64,000 bases of DNA from Diploscapter coronatus (Eukaryota; Nematoda; Chromadorea; Rhabditida; Rhabditidae): positions 35,479,249-35,543,248 of the forward strand of contig OZ038423.1 in assembly GCA_964036155.1 (NCBI GenBank), given 5' to 3'. Below, in pieces: positions 30,372 to 41,600 of the stretch (the stretch's first letter is position 1; each line of letters starts with the position of its first letter). Both the position numbers and the translations under genes were made by a program. Below the pieces are notes generated by a model that saw only the letters and a list, made by a program, of their open reading frames with translations, made no database searches and was not told where the DNA came from.

Positions 30372-33088
30372 TGACTAGAAGAATGTCATACTTGGGATTG
30401 AATGGACGAGTCCTTGCGCATGAGGATGACGTTCAGGGAGATTTTAATTTGACGAATTTCAACCTGACCACTGAAGATTTCACTCTCAAGGTTTGTCATC
30501 AGAATGTAAAAAATACCTTGCCTGACCTGGGACATTTTCAAGTTGCCGTACCTCAACAAAGCGTTGACTTATACGAATTCGACTGTTCGATTTTTCGGCT
30601 CCCCTTGGAGTGCCCCAGGCTGGATGAAGGAGACTGGACTAATGAAGGGAGGAGGTCCATTGAAGGGTCCGGTCAACGGTCAATACTATCAGACTTGGGC
30701 GAATTATTTCGTCAAGTGGGGATAATTTTATTCTAGATGAAAGGTGTGAAAGTTTTCAGATTCATTCAAGCGTACATGAATCAAGGAATCCAGATTTGGG
30801 GTGTGACTCTTCAGAACGAGCCCAATACGGGAAAAGCGTTGGATTTCCCCTGGCAAACAATGTTTTGGAATGCTTCTATGCAGAGGTTTTGACGCTAAAT
30901 TGTTTCCCATGAATCGACGATTCTAGAGACTTCCTCCGTGATCTGCTCGGACCGATGTTGGATCAGAACTTCATCTGGGGCGTGAAGAAGATTATTCTCG
31001 ACGACAACCGAGGCAATTTGCCAGACTGGGCTGACACCGTGAGGAATCGCTGCTAGATTAGCCCAAAGTAAATTGAGATGTTCAGATTTTGGCCGATCCG
31101 AACGCGGCTAAATTCGTCGATATGATCGGCGTTCATTGGTACGAAGATGAGACGAAGCCAGCGTCGAATCTAAACGCCACGTACTACAAACATCCCGGCA
31201 TACCAATGCTGTACACGGAGGTATATGATTGAGCCACGTGCAAGATGAAATAATCCAGCGTTTTTTTTTTTATCTTTGTCATCTCTTCTGCGTTTCCATA
31301 CCAAGCTATGCCGAAGGCGAAAGAATTGCTTATAATGCTTGTGTTCTGTAGGGATGTGATGAGAGAGGGAAGCTGCGAGTCGAAAGGTTGGGTTCCTGGA
31401 CTTTCGCTCTCGGCGCTAATAAGAGAGAGAGATTACGAACACGATGGTAGTATGCGGTTAGAAGAAGAGGTGTGTTAGTCTATCGAAAGTTAGCTCGAGT
31501 TAATTATTTTACAATAATTTATTAACTATTCGAAAGAAGATTAACAATAATAGATAGAATGCTGCTGTTGTTACTGTTGGTGGTTCTCTTGTTGAACTGT
31601 CCCCTCTTGGGACAGAAAGTGCAATCAAGGGTTGGGCTCCGCCCGCCACATAATGATAAGGTTTGACCCCATCATGCCCATGCGTGCGGAGTGTTCTTCC
31701 AAAGGGGAATTTATAAAATATTATAATTTTAAAGGTTCGTGAGAGCACAAGTTGAATTGGGTCGGTCGGCTCAAATTAGATTTAGGCCTGCGCAGGCTGG
31801 GAGGGCGATGAGAGATATCCCCTTTTGGGAAATTGGACCCGTGCCGAGCAATACGCCGATGATATCTTGACGGCACTTAACAATTACGTGACTGGTTGGA
31901 CCGACTGGAATATAGTGCTCGACGTTCCAGGCGGACCGAACTGGGTAGGAAATTTTAGAGAATTGATCGATTTTTGAATATTTTATATTGCAGGTTGGGA
32001 ACACGGTCGATAGCCCAATCATCGGTAAGAAAAGCTAGGGGTTTGTTCCTGAAGACGATAGAATTTAGTGAGTGCTAATACTAGCGAGTACTACAAGCAG
32101 CCTCTGTTCTTCGCGATGGGACATTTTAGGTCATTCCTTCAGTCTTTTCCTGGTAAAATTCGAGATTTCAGTCGTTTCGTTCGACCGAACGCGGTTAGAG
32201 TTAACTCTCAACTTGCCTCGTCAAATCCATCTTTGGAGTTTGCTTCTTTCGTGAACCCTGATAACACTCGAGTTACGGTGATCCTGAACAAGGATGACGT
32301 AAGCGATTTAGGTAGGGACCGCCCCAAGCCCCGCCCCTTTGCCTCGGTTCAATATTGTCCATAGTTGATAGCCCCTTCGATTATCGCCGATTTTTTTTTG
32401 TTTTTAATAGTTTATCGGTACCTACTATACAATTCGATACCGCTCTTTCACGTGGTGATATCGATTTATTGATCGGGTGCGAAATAAGTCCGCAAATGCG
32501 CGTCAAATTATGGCAATGCTAATATTTCGAGTTATGAAAAAGGTACATTTAATTTTTTTGATGAATCGGTACACCCAGTTAACATGTACAAAATATGTAA
32601 AAATCAGAAAAATCCTAGTACTCGCGACTGAGATCCTGATAATCCGCGAAAATAGAAAAGAAGCCAATGCTGAAATGAAAGAGAGTGCAGAGAAAAAGAC
32701 CCCTAAAGGCAGAGAAAGAAAGGGGAAAGCGAGCGGCATAGTGTCTTTTGCAGATAAACCACGCCCCTTTCCCTTGTCCACGAAAAGGAGCGATTTTGCC
32801 GATTTTTCGCGTTAAATTTTATCAATTTTTTCATCAGTAACGTATTTTTTCGCGGTTTTTTCGGTGGGGATGTTTAGAGGGGCACCTCAGACCCTGAAAA
32901 ATGTAGAAAACATAGTGCCAGAGTGAATTTGGCAAAATGGCTGGCGGTCCCTAGATTTAGGATTTAATTTTTGAGAGGATAGCATTTAGAGCAACACCTA
33001 TAAGTTGGCAGTAAGCGATATAACGAAAACTTCGGTCTACTATGTGATCGACGTACCGCCAAAATCAATCACATCTTTAGTTGTTTGA
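30372..33088 (+). CDS. gba: Glucosylceramidase (GH30), 5'-truncated
   Basis: Exons: 30372-30490, 30543-30715, 30760-30885, 30927-31038, 31086-31220, 31786-31944, 31994-32024, 32069-32129, 32172-32298, 32990-33088 (TGA 33086). Phases agree from the second exon on. The sequence matches lysosomal acid beta-glucosidase, which hydrolyses glucosylceramide: FFGSPWSAPGWMKETG, the acid/base glutamate in GVTLQNEPN, MIGVHWYEDE, the nucleophile glutamate ending PMLYTE|ACAGWEGDE, GWTDWNIVLD, and the C-terminal KTSVYYVIDVPPKSI. The secretion signal and N-terminal strands are absent; the first recognisable segment is GRVLAHEDDVQGDFNLTNF, which seems to lack the conserved block after GRVP. Exon 1 start is therefore a guess. 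The intron before the last exon carries a hAT-like insertion, and that before exon 31786 is swollen with repeat R1. It lies head-to-head with the truncated dynein piece. Confidence 0.85.
31604..31720 (+). repeat. Dispersed repeat family R1, copy 2
   Basis: Resembles 13607-13725 (GGTTTGACCCCATCATG..., GTGTTCTTCCAAAGGGGAATTT). It is located in a glucosylceramidase intron. Confidence 0.5.
32313..32953 (+). mobile_element. Complete hAT-like non-autonomous element with 8-bp TSD
   Basis: A 641-bp element starts TAGGGACCGCC and ends with the inverted GGCGGTCCCTA. It is flanked by direct duplications GATTTAGG at 32305-32312 and 32954-32961. The 8-bp target duplication and short inverted ends point to the hAT superfamily. 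It carries no transposase. Removing it restores an ordinary short intron between glucosylceramidase exons 32172-32298 and 32990-33088. A diverged, truncated copy lies inverted at 13735-14220. Confidence 0.85.
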
Positions 33089-33267
33089 GTTGTTTGTGGG
33101 AGGAATAATAAAATGCCTTGATTTATTGCAAATTGAGAAATCTTTCCATAGCAATCTCATCTCTATGGAAAGCCAAATTTTATCCTTTTCAAATTTTTCA
33201 TTCATATCTACGTTTTCATCAAGATGCAGAGGCTTTTTGTGATTTTGGGTAAGATCGATTTTTGAAA

Positions 33268-34341
33268 ATGTCAAAGTTTTATCATTTAGCTTTGATAGTC
33301 AAATTAACTATAAGTCAAGAGTATGTAACTGACGGTTACAATTATTTCGGTGACTCTATTACTACTGAAACGGAACCTGGTGTGACAAATGCCCTAGAAA
33401 CTTCACCTGACTCTGAATCTGAAGACTATTCAAGTGCCGCCGGTTCGAAGGGTGGTATTCTTTTATCGTGATTTATAAGAGTTAGAGAACAAACGCCCAG
33501 AATCAAGTCTTTTGGACGACCTTGACGAAGATAATCCAGATCTGAAACTATTCACGACCTACACCGGTGAGGAAAAGATCATTTCTATCGCTTGTGCAGG
33601 TATATCAAATTTCTAAGGGCGCGTTCATACTTAGTTGCATGCAACTTGCAATTCGCATGCAACTCGGCGAAATAGTATGAGAAACGCGGAGAGCGGCCAA
33701 ATTGCAGCAAGTTGCATGCAATTTTGTCCATTCATTCTCTCTTCATTTTCCGCGCTATTTTGAGCGAGTTGCAAGTTGCATGCAACTGCAACTAAGTATG
33801 AGCGGGCCCATAGTCCATTGTAAAAAACTTGACAGTCGCAGTGCCCTTCGCACAAAGGGGCGGTGCGAACAGCACGCTTCCCGCTCGCGTCGCGGCATAC
33901 ACTGAGTTTCATTATTCAAACTGGATTTTTCGCTTTCATCCGTAATTTGTATGATTATTCGATAATCATCGATAACTAGCGGTAATTAGAGCTAATTACC
34001 TTTAGGCGATTCAATGAACAGCCACTTTTCACTTATTTTTCTCGTATTTTGCAGTGATTTTTTTTGAAAATGACTTTTTTAATAGATTTTTGAATTTCTT
34101 CTTCAAAATTATGATAATTAGCGGATAATTAGCAGATAATTAGAGCATAATTACAGATACAGGTTTTAGTTTTCTACTTATTTCGTGTTTTTCCGTGACT
34201 TTTTTTAATCGTTTTTCTCTATCTTGTGAACGGTAATTCTTTCTGACTCGTCCACTTCGCAACCATTTTCTATCCTAAGAGCGATTTTCCAACCTAAAAA
34301 TTTGAATTTCAGATATCGTATCTCAAGTAATGTCCGTCTAA
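33268..34341 (+). CDS. Small secreted or acidic protein, unknown
   Basis: Three exons (33268-33451, 33480-33599, 34313-34341) with consistent phases give about 110 aa ending at TAA 34339-34341. The N-terminus MSKFYHLALIVKLTISQEYV resembles a short signal peptide; the rest is rich in Ser/Thr/Glu/Asp (ETSPDSESEDYSSAAGS, LLDDLDEDNPDLK) and has one cysteine. The first intron is only 28 nt, unusually short. The second contains a MITE (33617-33809) that starts 17 bp after the donor. I recognise no family. The short intron is the weakest point; without it the first exon runs to a stop at 33471. Confidence 0.45.
33617..33809. mobile_element. Palindromic MITE with TTGCATGCAACT ends
   Basis: Inverted ends GGGCGCGTTCATACTTAGTTG and, reverse-complemented, GGGCCCGCTCATACTTAGTTG border a 193-bp element with internal TTGCATGCAA motifs repeated on both arms. 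It is non-coding and sits in an intron. Confidence 0.75.
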
Positions 34342-34385
34342 ATTGGACAAATCTTGGCGTCTAAATCGTCATACTTCGACTAAAA

Positions 34386-35352
34386 ATGAAAAATTATCGA
34401 TCAAGAAACTCCGACTCCACCGAGACGGAAAACTCCGACCTGTTCAGCACCAATGGAACTATCAATCTGAGAACTACTGTGATCCCCTTCAACAGCAAGA
34501 AAGGAGTGCGCCGCTGCATGCCAATGACGGTAAAATCTAAATATAGTATTTTCCTAGAAACCAGTTTAAAAACCAATTATTTGGAGAAAATACTTTGTAT
34601 TCAGGTTAGTAAAGGCGAGGTCAGACGTCGATGGGCCTTTCCTGAGGCATTCAACAGGGCTCAATTGAGGTCCTACCTAAGGGGATGAGTATCTTTTGAG
34701 TTTTATTTCTAATTTTTTTTTTAATTTGAGCGAAATAGAATAAATAGTAGAAAAACTATTTTATCTTTTTCTCTGGTTATGACTACTATTTTATATAACT
34801 AAAATTAGCGAAAAAATAATCTTTTCAAATTACGACGCCTGGATAAAGACGCTTGGTGTAGTATTTATATAATTTCTGTTCTTTAAGGGGCGACAAGCTC
34901 GTCGATACGTGCATTGAAAAATTCAATGGTATTCGAGGCAATCGCGTAGGAAAAGACGACCATCAACCACCCGGTTGGCAACTCTCGAAGTTGACGGAAG
35001 GTTAGTTTACCAATAAATTATTTTCTCCAATTATTTCATGTGAATTTGCCAATAAAAATGGCGTACTTCGCCACAGTAAAAATACATTTTTTTTTAAATT
35101 CAGGTGTTAACAAGCCGAGAAATTGACAGATTGGATGGGCTGATGTGTCAGAAGGGCCTCGTCACGGTCTACAAGCTTCTTCGACCTCATCTCCTTGATG
35201 CCTTCTCAACAATTGAACATGAAAGGTATGAATTTGAAGATATAAAAATTATCATTATAATATTCAGGCAACTGCCATCCATGAGATCTGTGAAGGTCTT
35301 CCGATCGGTTGAAAATTCAGAGGTTTCTTCCAAAATTCATCATTTAGGTTAG
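34386..35352 (+). CDS. AP-2-like transcription factor fragment, divergent or broken
   Basis: Candidate exons are 34386-34529, 34605-~34685, 34888-35000, 35104-35225 and 35268-35352. The segment VSKGEVRRRWAFPEAFNRAQ (continuing LRSYLRG) follows the AP-2 (TFAP2) DNA-binding-domain pattern 'EV.RRL..PE..N...L...LRR', and the next exon ends LSKLTEG, reminiscent of AP-2 'LTSLVEGE'. Exon 2 has no GT donor that preserves the frame: the only nearby GT (34689) lies after an in-frame TGA at 34686-34688. The gene may therefore be broken or mis-modelled. Later exons (IDRLDGLMCQKGL, VYKLLRPHLL) do not match AP-2 as I know it. The family call is tentative. Confidence 0.35.
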
Positions 35353-35409
35353 GCTAATCGATTTAACTGAATTATTTATTAGCTTCCAGGGCGGCGATAC
35401 GTTTTAAAG

Positions 35410-37381
35410 ATGACCTCTGCATACATCCGTCTTTCGCCCAAAATTCACGGAAATTACAGACTCGACAATTTCCAAACCCGCAAATTTCCTGAACAGTCCG
35501 GTATTCCATGGAAGGTAATATTTAGAAATTCTATCAGCAAGATAATTATGCAAGTAGGAGAAGAGAAGATAAGAAACTTTTATAAGCTCTAAACCTAGTC
35601 GATTATTTGCGGTTCTGGAAAGATTCAAAGGATTTATTCAAGAATAAGCCCTAAGTCAGCCAAGAGCCTGAGCTTTCTATCATTTTTACGAAAGCGAGAA
35701 GATAAAATATGAAGGAGAAGTGAAAAATATGTTGCAGATCAAATAGAAAAAGGGTGCGCAATCGCACAATAGTTGCTTTATTTCAGCAAATTCGACGTCT
35801 CTACATTTTGTGCAGTCACCTCAGCGACGTTCAAGAGGCCAACTCAGAGTACCTCGTCCAACAAATTCCGACAGTCTACATCAGTCTTGGAGTTTTCACA
35901 GGATACGATCTGCATCAAGCAGGTGTACGACACGAGTCAGCTGTCGATCACAGCTGAGCACATCAAATTGGACCCCGAAAAGTAAGTTTTTTTTCATTAG
36001 AAATTTTTTGCATGTACAAAATGATAGAAAAATGAGCTTATATCGAATTGTATTTGATTAGAATATCAATACTGATTATCGCGTTAAATAATTTAGCCAT
36101 CACATGAATCTATTGAAAATTTTAAAATAAAAAAAATTGATCTAATTAGAAAGTTCAAAATACATGCAATAAAAATAAATAATTTTCAGTCTCACGATCA
36201 GCTTCAACTTCCATGGAAAACTCAACTGTTTGGTTGACGAGACGTGCAAACTGCCGCTTCCTGTCTTCGAAGCGTTCGAGGCCCTCACTATGCAAGCTGG
36301 TCCAAAGGAACCCATTTTTGGGTACTCAAAGACGGTATAAATATCATAATTTAACATGTTCTATTTTTTAATTACCATCGAATCAAGAAAAATGATATTT
36401 CATGTTTACAGACGTTGAGGCACGCGGCGAAAAACCTCGAAAACATCGTGTACGAATTGGCCGGCGACGAGAATCGAGATCTTCCATTCTCATGGAAATA
36501 TCTCAGGAAGCTGTACGCTGCTCAGATGTTCGCCAACAATTATCTGATATTAAAATCAGGTTTGAAATTTACAAAAATAAAAAAGCACCCCAGAAAAAAA
36601 AACATTTTAAAATTCTACCAATTTACTAAAGAAATTGTACATAATCTAAAGACTAAAATTTTTATTAACTTTAAATATGGATTTTGTTCAATTATTTTAT
36701 AACTCTAATGTAATTATTATAATTCAGATCATCCCGAAAAGCCGCTGACTCCTGAGGACATCTTTTACATCCTGAGCGATGTCTCGAAGGAGCTGTCTCA
36801 CACTGAGAAAACAAAAGATGTGAGTTACTTATATATTTTTAAAAAAATGAGTGATTTATACCTTCTAGATTATCAATCATTGACAATATCAATATTTCTT
36901 TATGGGTTTTTTGACCAATAAAACTTAATTATAACACGTGAATCAAAAATAAAATGACTTGCAGGTGTACGCATCCACCCTCACACTGCGCAATTACATC
37001 GATGGTTTGATGCTGGTTGAGGTCTGCGCCAAGGAAAACATTGACCTCCAGGACGTATGGTTTAAAGATTAAAAAAAATAAAGAAAAAAACCTGTAAACA
37101 GTCACGAGTTTTCGAAGATTAGCCATTTCGTGTTTCAATTTCCTTGTTAATGATTTTGAATAATTCTGTGATGTCTAAAACATTCTTGTTTCTCTACTTT
37201 CCTTCGTTAATGAACATGGTAGCGTGACCGAAAAATAATTTAAAATAATAATATATTTCAGATGCTCGAGTACCTCGAAACGAAGCTGACATTCACACAT
37301 TTGGGCAAGGGATTGGAGAAAGTCATCAACGATGGACGTGAGGAGTACATCAAGAACAGCACCCGTACTTACATTAGCTAA
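35410..37381 (+). CDS. Uncharacterised multi-exon protein
   Basis: The secure exons are ~35800-35981, 36190-36334, 36412-36559, 36728-36819, 36965-37054 and 37262-37381 (TAA), all phase-consistent. The ATG exon 35410-35514 (MTSAYIRLSPKIHGNYRLDN) is likely, but its join to the next exon is out of phase with the acceptors I can see, so the 5' structure is uncertain. The protein includes SITAEHIKLDPENLTISFNF, KLPLPVFEAFEALTMQAGP, a mostly helical middle (NLENIVYELAGDE) and LTFTHLGKGLEKVINDGREE near the C-terminus. No signal peptide, membrane segment or catalytic motif is evident. Codon use and clean splice sites look like a real, soluble intracellular protein. I do not recognise the family. Confidence 0.65.
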
Positions 37382-38698
37382 AGGTTGGACCATTTTTTTA
37401 CTGAGCAAAATTCGCAAATAAATCACTTAGAAAATCTAAAATTGCGAACCTTGCTCGTATTTCTCATGTTCTTTTCATCATATTCCTAATTCGGTGATTT
37501 ATTTTCGATTTCCTAATTGTTCCAATTTGACGTCTATATTTGTGTAATTCTCATTGACTGCTATCGAATTTCCTGATTTTTGGCTTTCAGCCGTTTTCTA
37601 GTATCGCAGCCAGTTTTAAACTTATCATCAAAATGTATCTACCTTGTGCCAAAAGGCAACATATTTCTTCATTATTTCGTGTCCCCTTTCTTTGTACTAT
37701 AAAATTTCGACTGCTATTGAGCGGTCTTTGTGCTAAAAAATAAATATTGTGGTCATTAACTGTGTTCTTGTTAATTCAGCCTTTTACTAACCAACCAACT
37801 AACCCCAGAAAGGTTATCCTCACTCCTTGAGAACCCTTTCTGTTCGACAAAGTGATTTTTTCTTCGTTTGCTTTCACATCTACCTTGCATCCCGTATGAA
37901 ATTTGGTTGCATCTAGGCGCATTTCCTTTTATTTTATCCATCATTCAAACATTTTTGTTCGGGTTTCATCGATTTCGCACGGCATTTACTCGCTAACGGC
38001 CAGAGTAAAGGGGTGTAGTGTCGAAGGGACAGACACGCAGAGTGCTGTCCAGACGGCGAATAAAAATCTTTCTCGCGCCTTTATCTTACAGTTTACGCGC
38101 GAAAAGCTGTGTAATCGTGTTACATGAGGTTTATTTTTCTCATTGATTTTCAAAGTTTTTTCTATCATAGTTTGGGGTAGTTATTGGCAATTAGCTGCCA
38201 ATTAGCCCGAACGAGTGATCGCTAATCATTAGGAAACATTTCCTTTCTCGAATTTCCGAGGTTTCGCTAGAAATTTGCAGAAAAACTTTTTATTTCTCAA
38301 TTTGTTCCTAGCTTTTATGTTATCGTCATTCCTTCAGAAGCTTATCTCTTACGTCACCATTTAGAGGTAATTTTCACGAAACCACAAAATTTGAAATTCG
38401 ATCTATGACGATTGTCTAATTTTTAGGCCAAAATGGGTTTCTTTCCTTTATCATTCTTCTTAATCACTGATCACTGATAATAATCGGCTAGTTGATAATC
38501 AAGTTGAATTCGATTTTGTGACATCTGAACTCGCTGAAAAACTCGCGGAAATCAATAAAGTTCGAATATTCACTCGTAAAAATTTTCCCTCTTTAATTAT
38601 GATGCAAGTGACTTGTAAAGTGTAGAGGCGAGAAATGCCGTGTTCATCCTTCGGTCAGTTGAAAAGAAGCTTCATTTCAGCGATTCACTCGATCAAAA
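37382..38698. other. Intergenic region
   Basis: It contains the 3' flank of the preceding gene (an AATAAA-like signal near 37740) and AT-rich DNA. I see no supportable exon or RNA. The short hairpin-like TTATTGGCAATTAGCTGCCAATTA near 38180 is AT-rich and unassigned. Confidence 0.4.
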
Positions 38699-41600
38699 AT
38701 GGATGATTTGTCTGGAGAGACTGTTGCAAGACAGGTAAATCGAATTTATCATTTCCGAATTGAGATAGAATTGTTTGATGCGCTTCTTTCAGGCCGGGGA
38801 TTTGATTGGAACGAGCGAAGCTCGACCGGACAAGCAGAGCGGCGAGGAGCTGAATGCCTGTCTGAAGGGAACGCACTGGAGCAGGCTGCCCGTCGAGATG
38901 CAGATCGAGATCGTCAAACAGGTACTTTCAACCGCATTCAAGCTTTGAATTGAAAATCCTTGCTTTGGAAGAAAGTAATAAAAGGAGGATAAAAAGCAAA
39001 TTTTCCGTAGCTAAACATGGAAAGATAAAAATTGTAGTGTAATTCAAATGTTTCAAAATTCAGAACATTTTATTGCTCATTTGAATGTCTATTGATTAGG
39101 AACGAGTTCGGATTCTTTTTAAATCTATTCTCATTGATTTTTAATTTTCATCACGAAGAATCTAAAAAATTGTTTAAAACAGTCTCCATGAATTTCTTTA
39201 TAACCCACAACGAACTGAAGGATTTTCAGAAGAGCCTGGACGATGACGACAGGCTGAACCTGCTATGCGCGTACCCTGAGCTGCTCTCGATCATCAGCGA
39301 GTCCTATCCGCACGACAACCCCAATACTGCAAATGGAGGGAAAGGCACAGAGGCCGAGGTGCCTGAGATCTACATCAAATATGTAAGTTTTCTTGAAGGT
39401 TCGAATTTACTTTAGAACCGTTATCTCAAGACTTGGGACGAAATTATTCTTATTCTTTGAATTTCCTGGCCTCAATATTTTAAAGATCAATCAATTTTCA
39501 AAAAAAAACGTGTTCATTTTTGTCCAGATCATCTTGATTGATCACGCATTATTGCATATGCTCTTTATTAAATTGACGAAATGTTTTTGGATAAATAGAA
39601 AATCTAGAGGCATTGACAGGTGAAGGAGGAAACGAAATGGGTCAAAGTTTCAATTCCGATTTCCCAAAATGGTAATTTCGACAACGCATCCCTAATAATG
39701 AATTGAATAGAGATATTTTTTGTTTCATTTCCCTTTCATAATTCAATGTCTGACTATTTCGAAATTATACAAGTTTCATTTCAGTCGTCGAAGAAGAAGA
39801 TGTTCTGCGTTGAGATGTCCAGCTCTGCCTGCTCGAGACAGCCCCACAGGATTTTCGGCCTGAAGCACAACCAAGTTGTGCTTACGGTATGTCAATCGCT
39901 TTGATTTTATTGTTCTGCTCAATTGCTAAAAGCTGCAATTCGATCGTAAATGCCGCTTATATTTCCATAGGATGGCATCAATTTTCTCGGTACCAACGCT
40001 TAGAGCGAAAGAAAAAACGAAAAAGGGGAGAAAAGAAAGGAACATTCGTGTTGCGCAAAGTGCCGTTAACTTGCACACTTCGTATGCAAATAATTCTTTC
40101 ACCGCGCACTTACAACAGTGCAGTCGAGTTGTTAGGTTCGTGGTTGAACTAAAAGGAAAGCTTGACCGATAGTTATGCTTCGTTTAAGGATCTGGACTCG
40201 AAGAGCAAGCACACGGCCATTCTGCTGGACGCACTGAAATCGACCTCGACCACGACCAAAAAGCTCTATTTCGCCGTGAACGGAGCCGATTTCCGATTGC
40301 TGTTCGCTTTCGTCAAGGTTAGCATTTATTTAGAAACAAAGCAGTTTGTAATCCCAAAATTCTCGAAAGAAATATAAGTAAAATGAATGTAAATGTCAAG
40401 CATTTCGATTGGTAACTTTCTCTCATTCGCGAAGCATCTTTATTTATTCCGAAAATTAACTAAGTTCATACTCTCAATTTGAATTGATTTACTCGTAAGA
40501 TTCTCTTTGTGCAAGCAAGTATTAATCTAATTCTTTCTTGAAATTTTCAAATAAATTTCGCTGATCAAATGTGTTAAGGTGCTGAAACCGAGCTGTCTGG
40601 AACTCGACTTCGACAACAACGACAAATGGACTACGTTGAACGAATTCGTTGAATCCTTCTCTGTTCTCTTCGAGGTCCATTTTGCTTCTTTTTATTACCT
40701 TCTATCCTAACATGAGTAAAAAGGCCAATTTCAGCAAAGTTCCAATCAATACTCAGACATTCGAATGTAAAAAAAATTATTCTTACTATTAAAATTCCAT
40801 TTTCTCCTCTTAAATAAGAAAATATATCTCCAGAGAAATTTTTAAAATAGAAATTATTATCTTCTTTTGGTTCAAAATGAATGGACGTATTACAGTTGAA
40901 CAAGCTGCATGTGCATAGTCCCATACACGCAGACGAGGATTCGTTGCTCAGCCACTTCTCAAAATTCCCTCCCTCCCTCTGCTTCGACAACGTCCTGTCT
41001 CGCGCCCTTCCCGAAGGCTTCCTCCACGTTGGACACGCCGCAAAGTTCCTCAGGGTAATTCAATTCGTTTTATTTTGAAAAAAAAACTATTTTTATTCAA
41101 TTTTTTCGATTTTATTATAACTTCTACAAACTTAAAATCTTCAACTATGATTCCAAATGATAAAGACTCGCATTCCGATTTTTGCAAACTGGCCTATCAC
41201 TGATCATAAGTCACCCGATTATTACATACCTAGCAGAATTTTCAATCCTCATATCTGAATTGTGCGAAAATGAATTTAGAGTTTTCGTAATAAAAGGAAA
41301 ATGTTTCCTAAAATTTGACAAAGGGAAATATTATATGTGATTTTTTAAAGAAAATCAAATGAAAGGGAAAACGGCCTCAAGCAAAACGAATATTTTGCAT
41401 TTTTTCAACTCACCTCTTTATGTCATAAATTCAGGCTTTGGTTTCGACGAAATTCGAAGAAAGAAGTCCTGCTGCGGCCGCCCTTAAACGAATCGTCAAC
41501 TGGAAATTCGAGATGGACTACGAGACAGAGACCGAGGAAGAGGCAACCACGAATCGTTGCAAACTGCTGTCTGAACTGGTCGCAGACATCATTCCTCCCA

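Noticed and set aside
30371..30736. Continuous plus-strand 121-codon frame as an independent gene
   Set aside because: It begins in the first glucosylceramidase exon, reads through its intron and then leaves the frame of the next exon.
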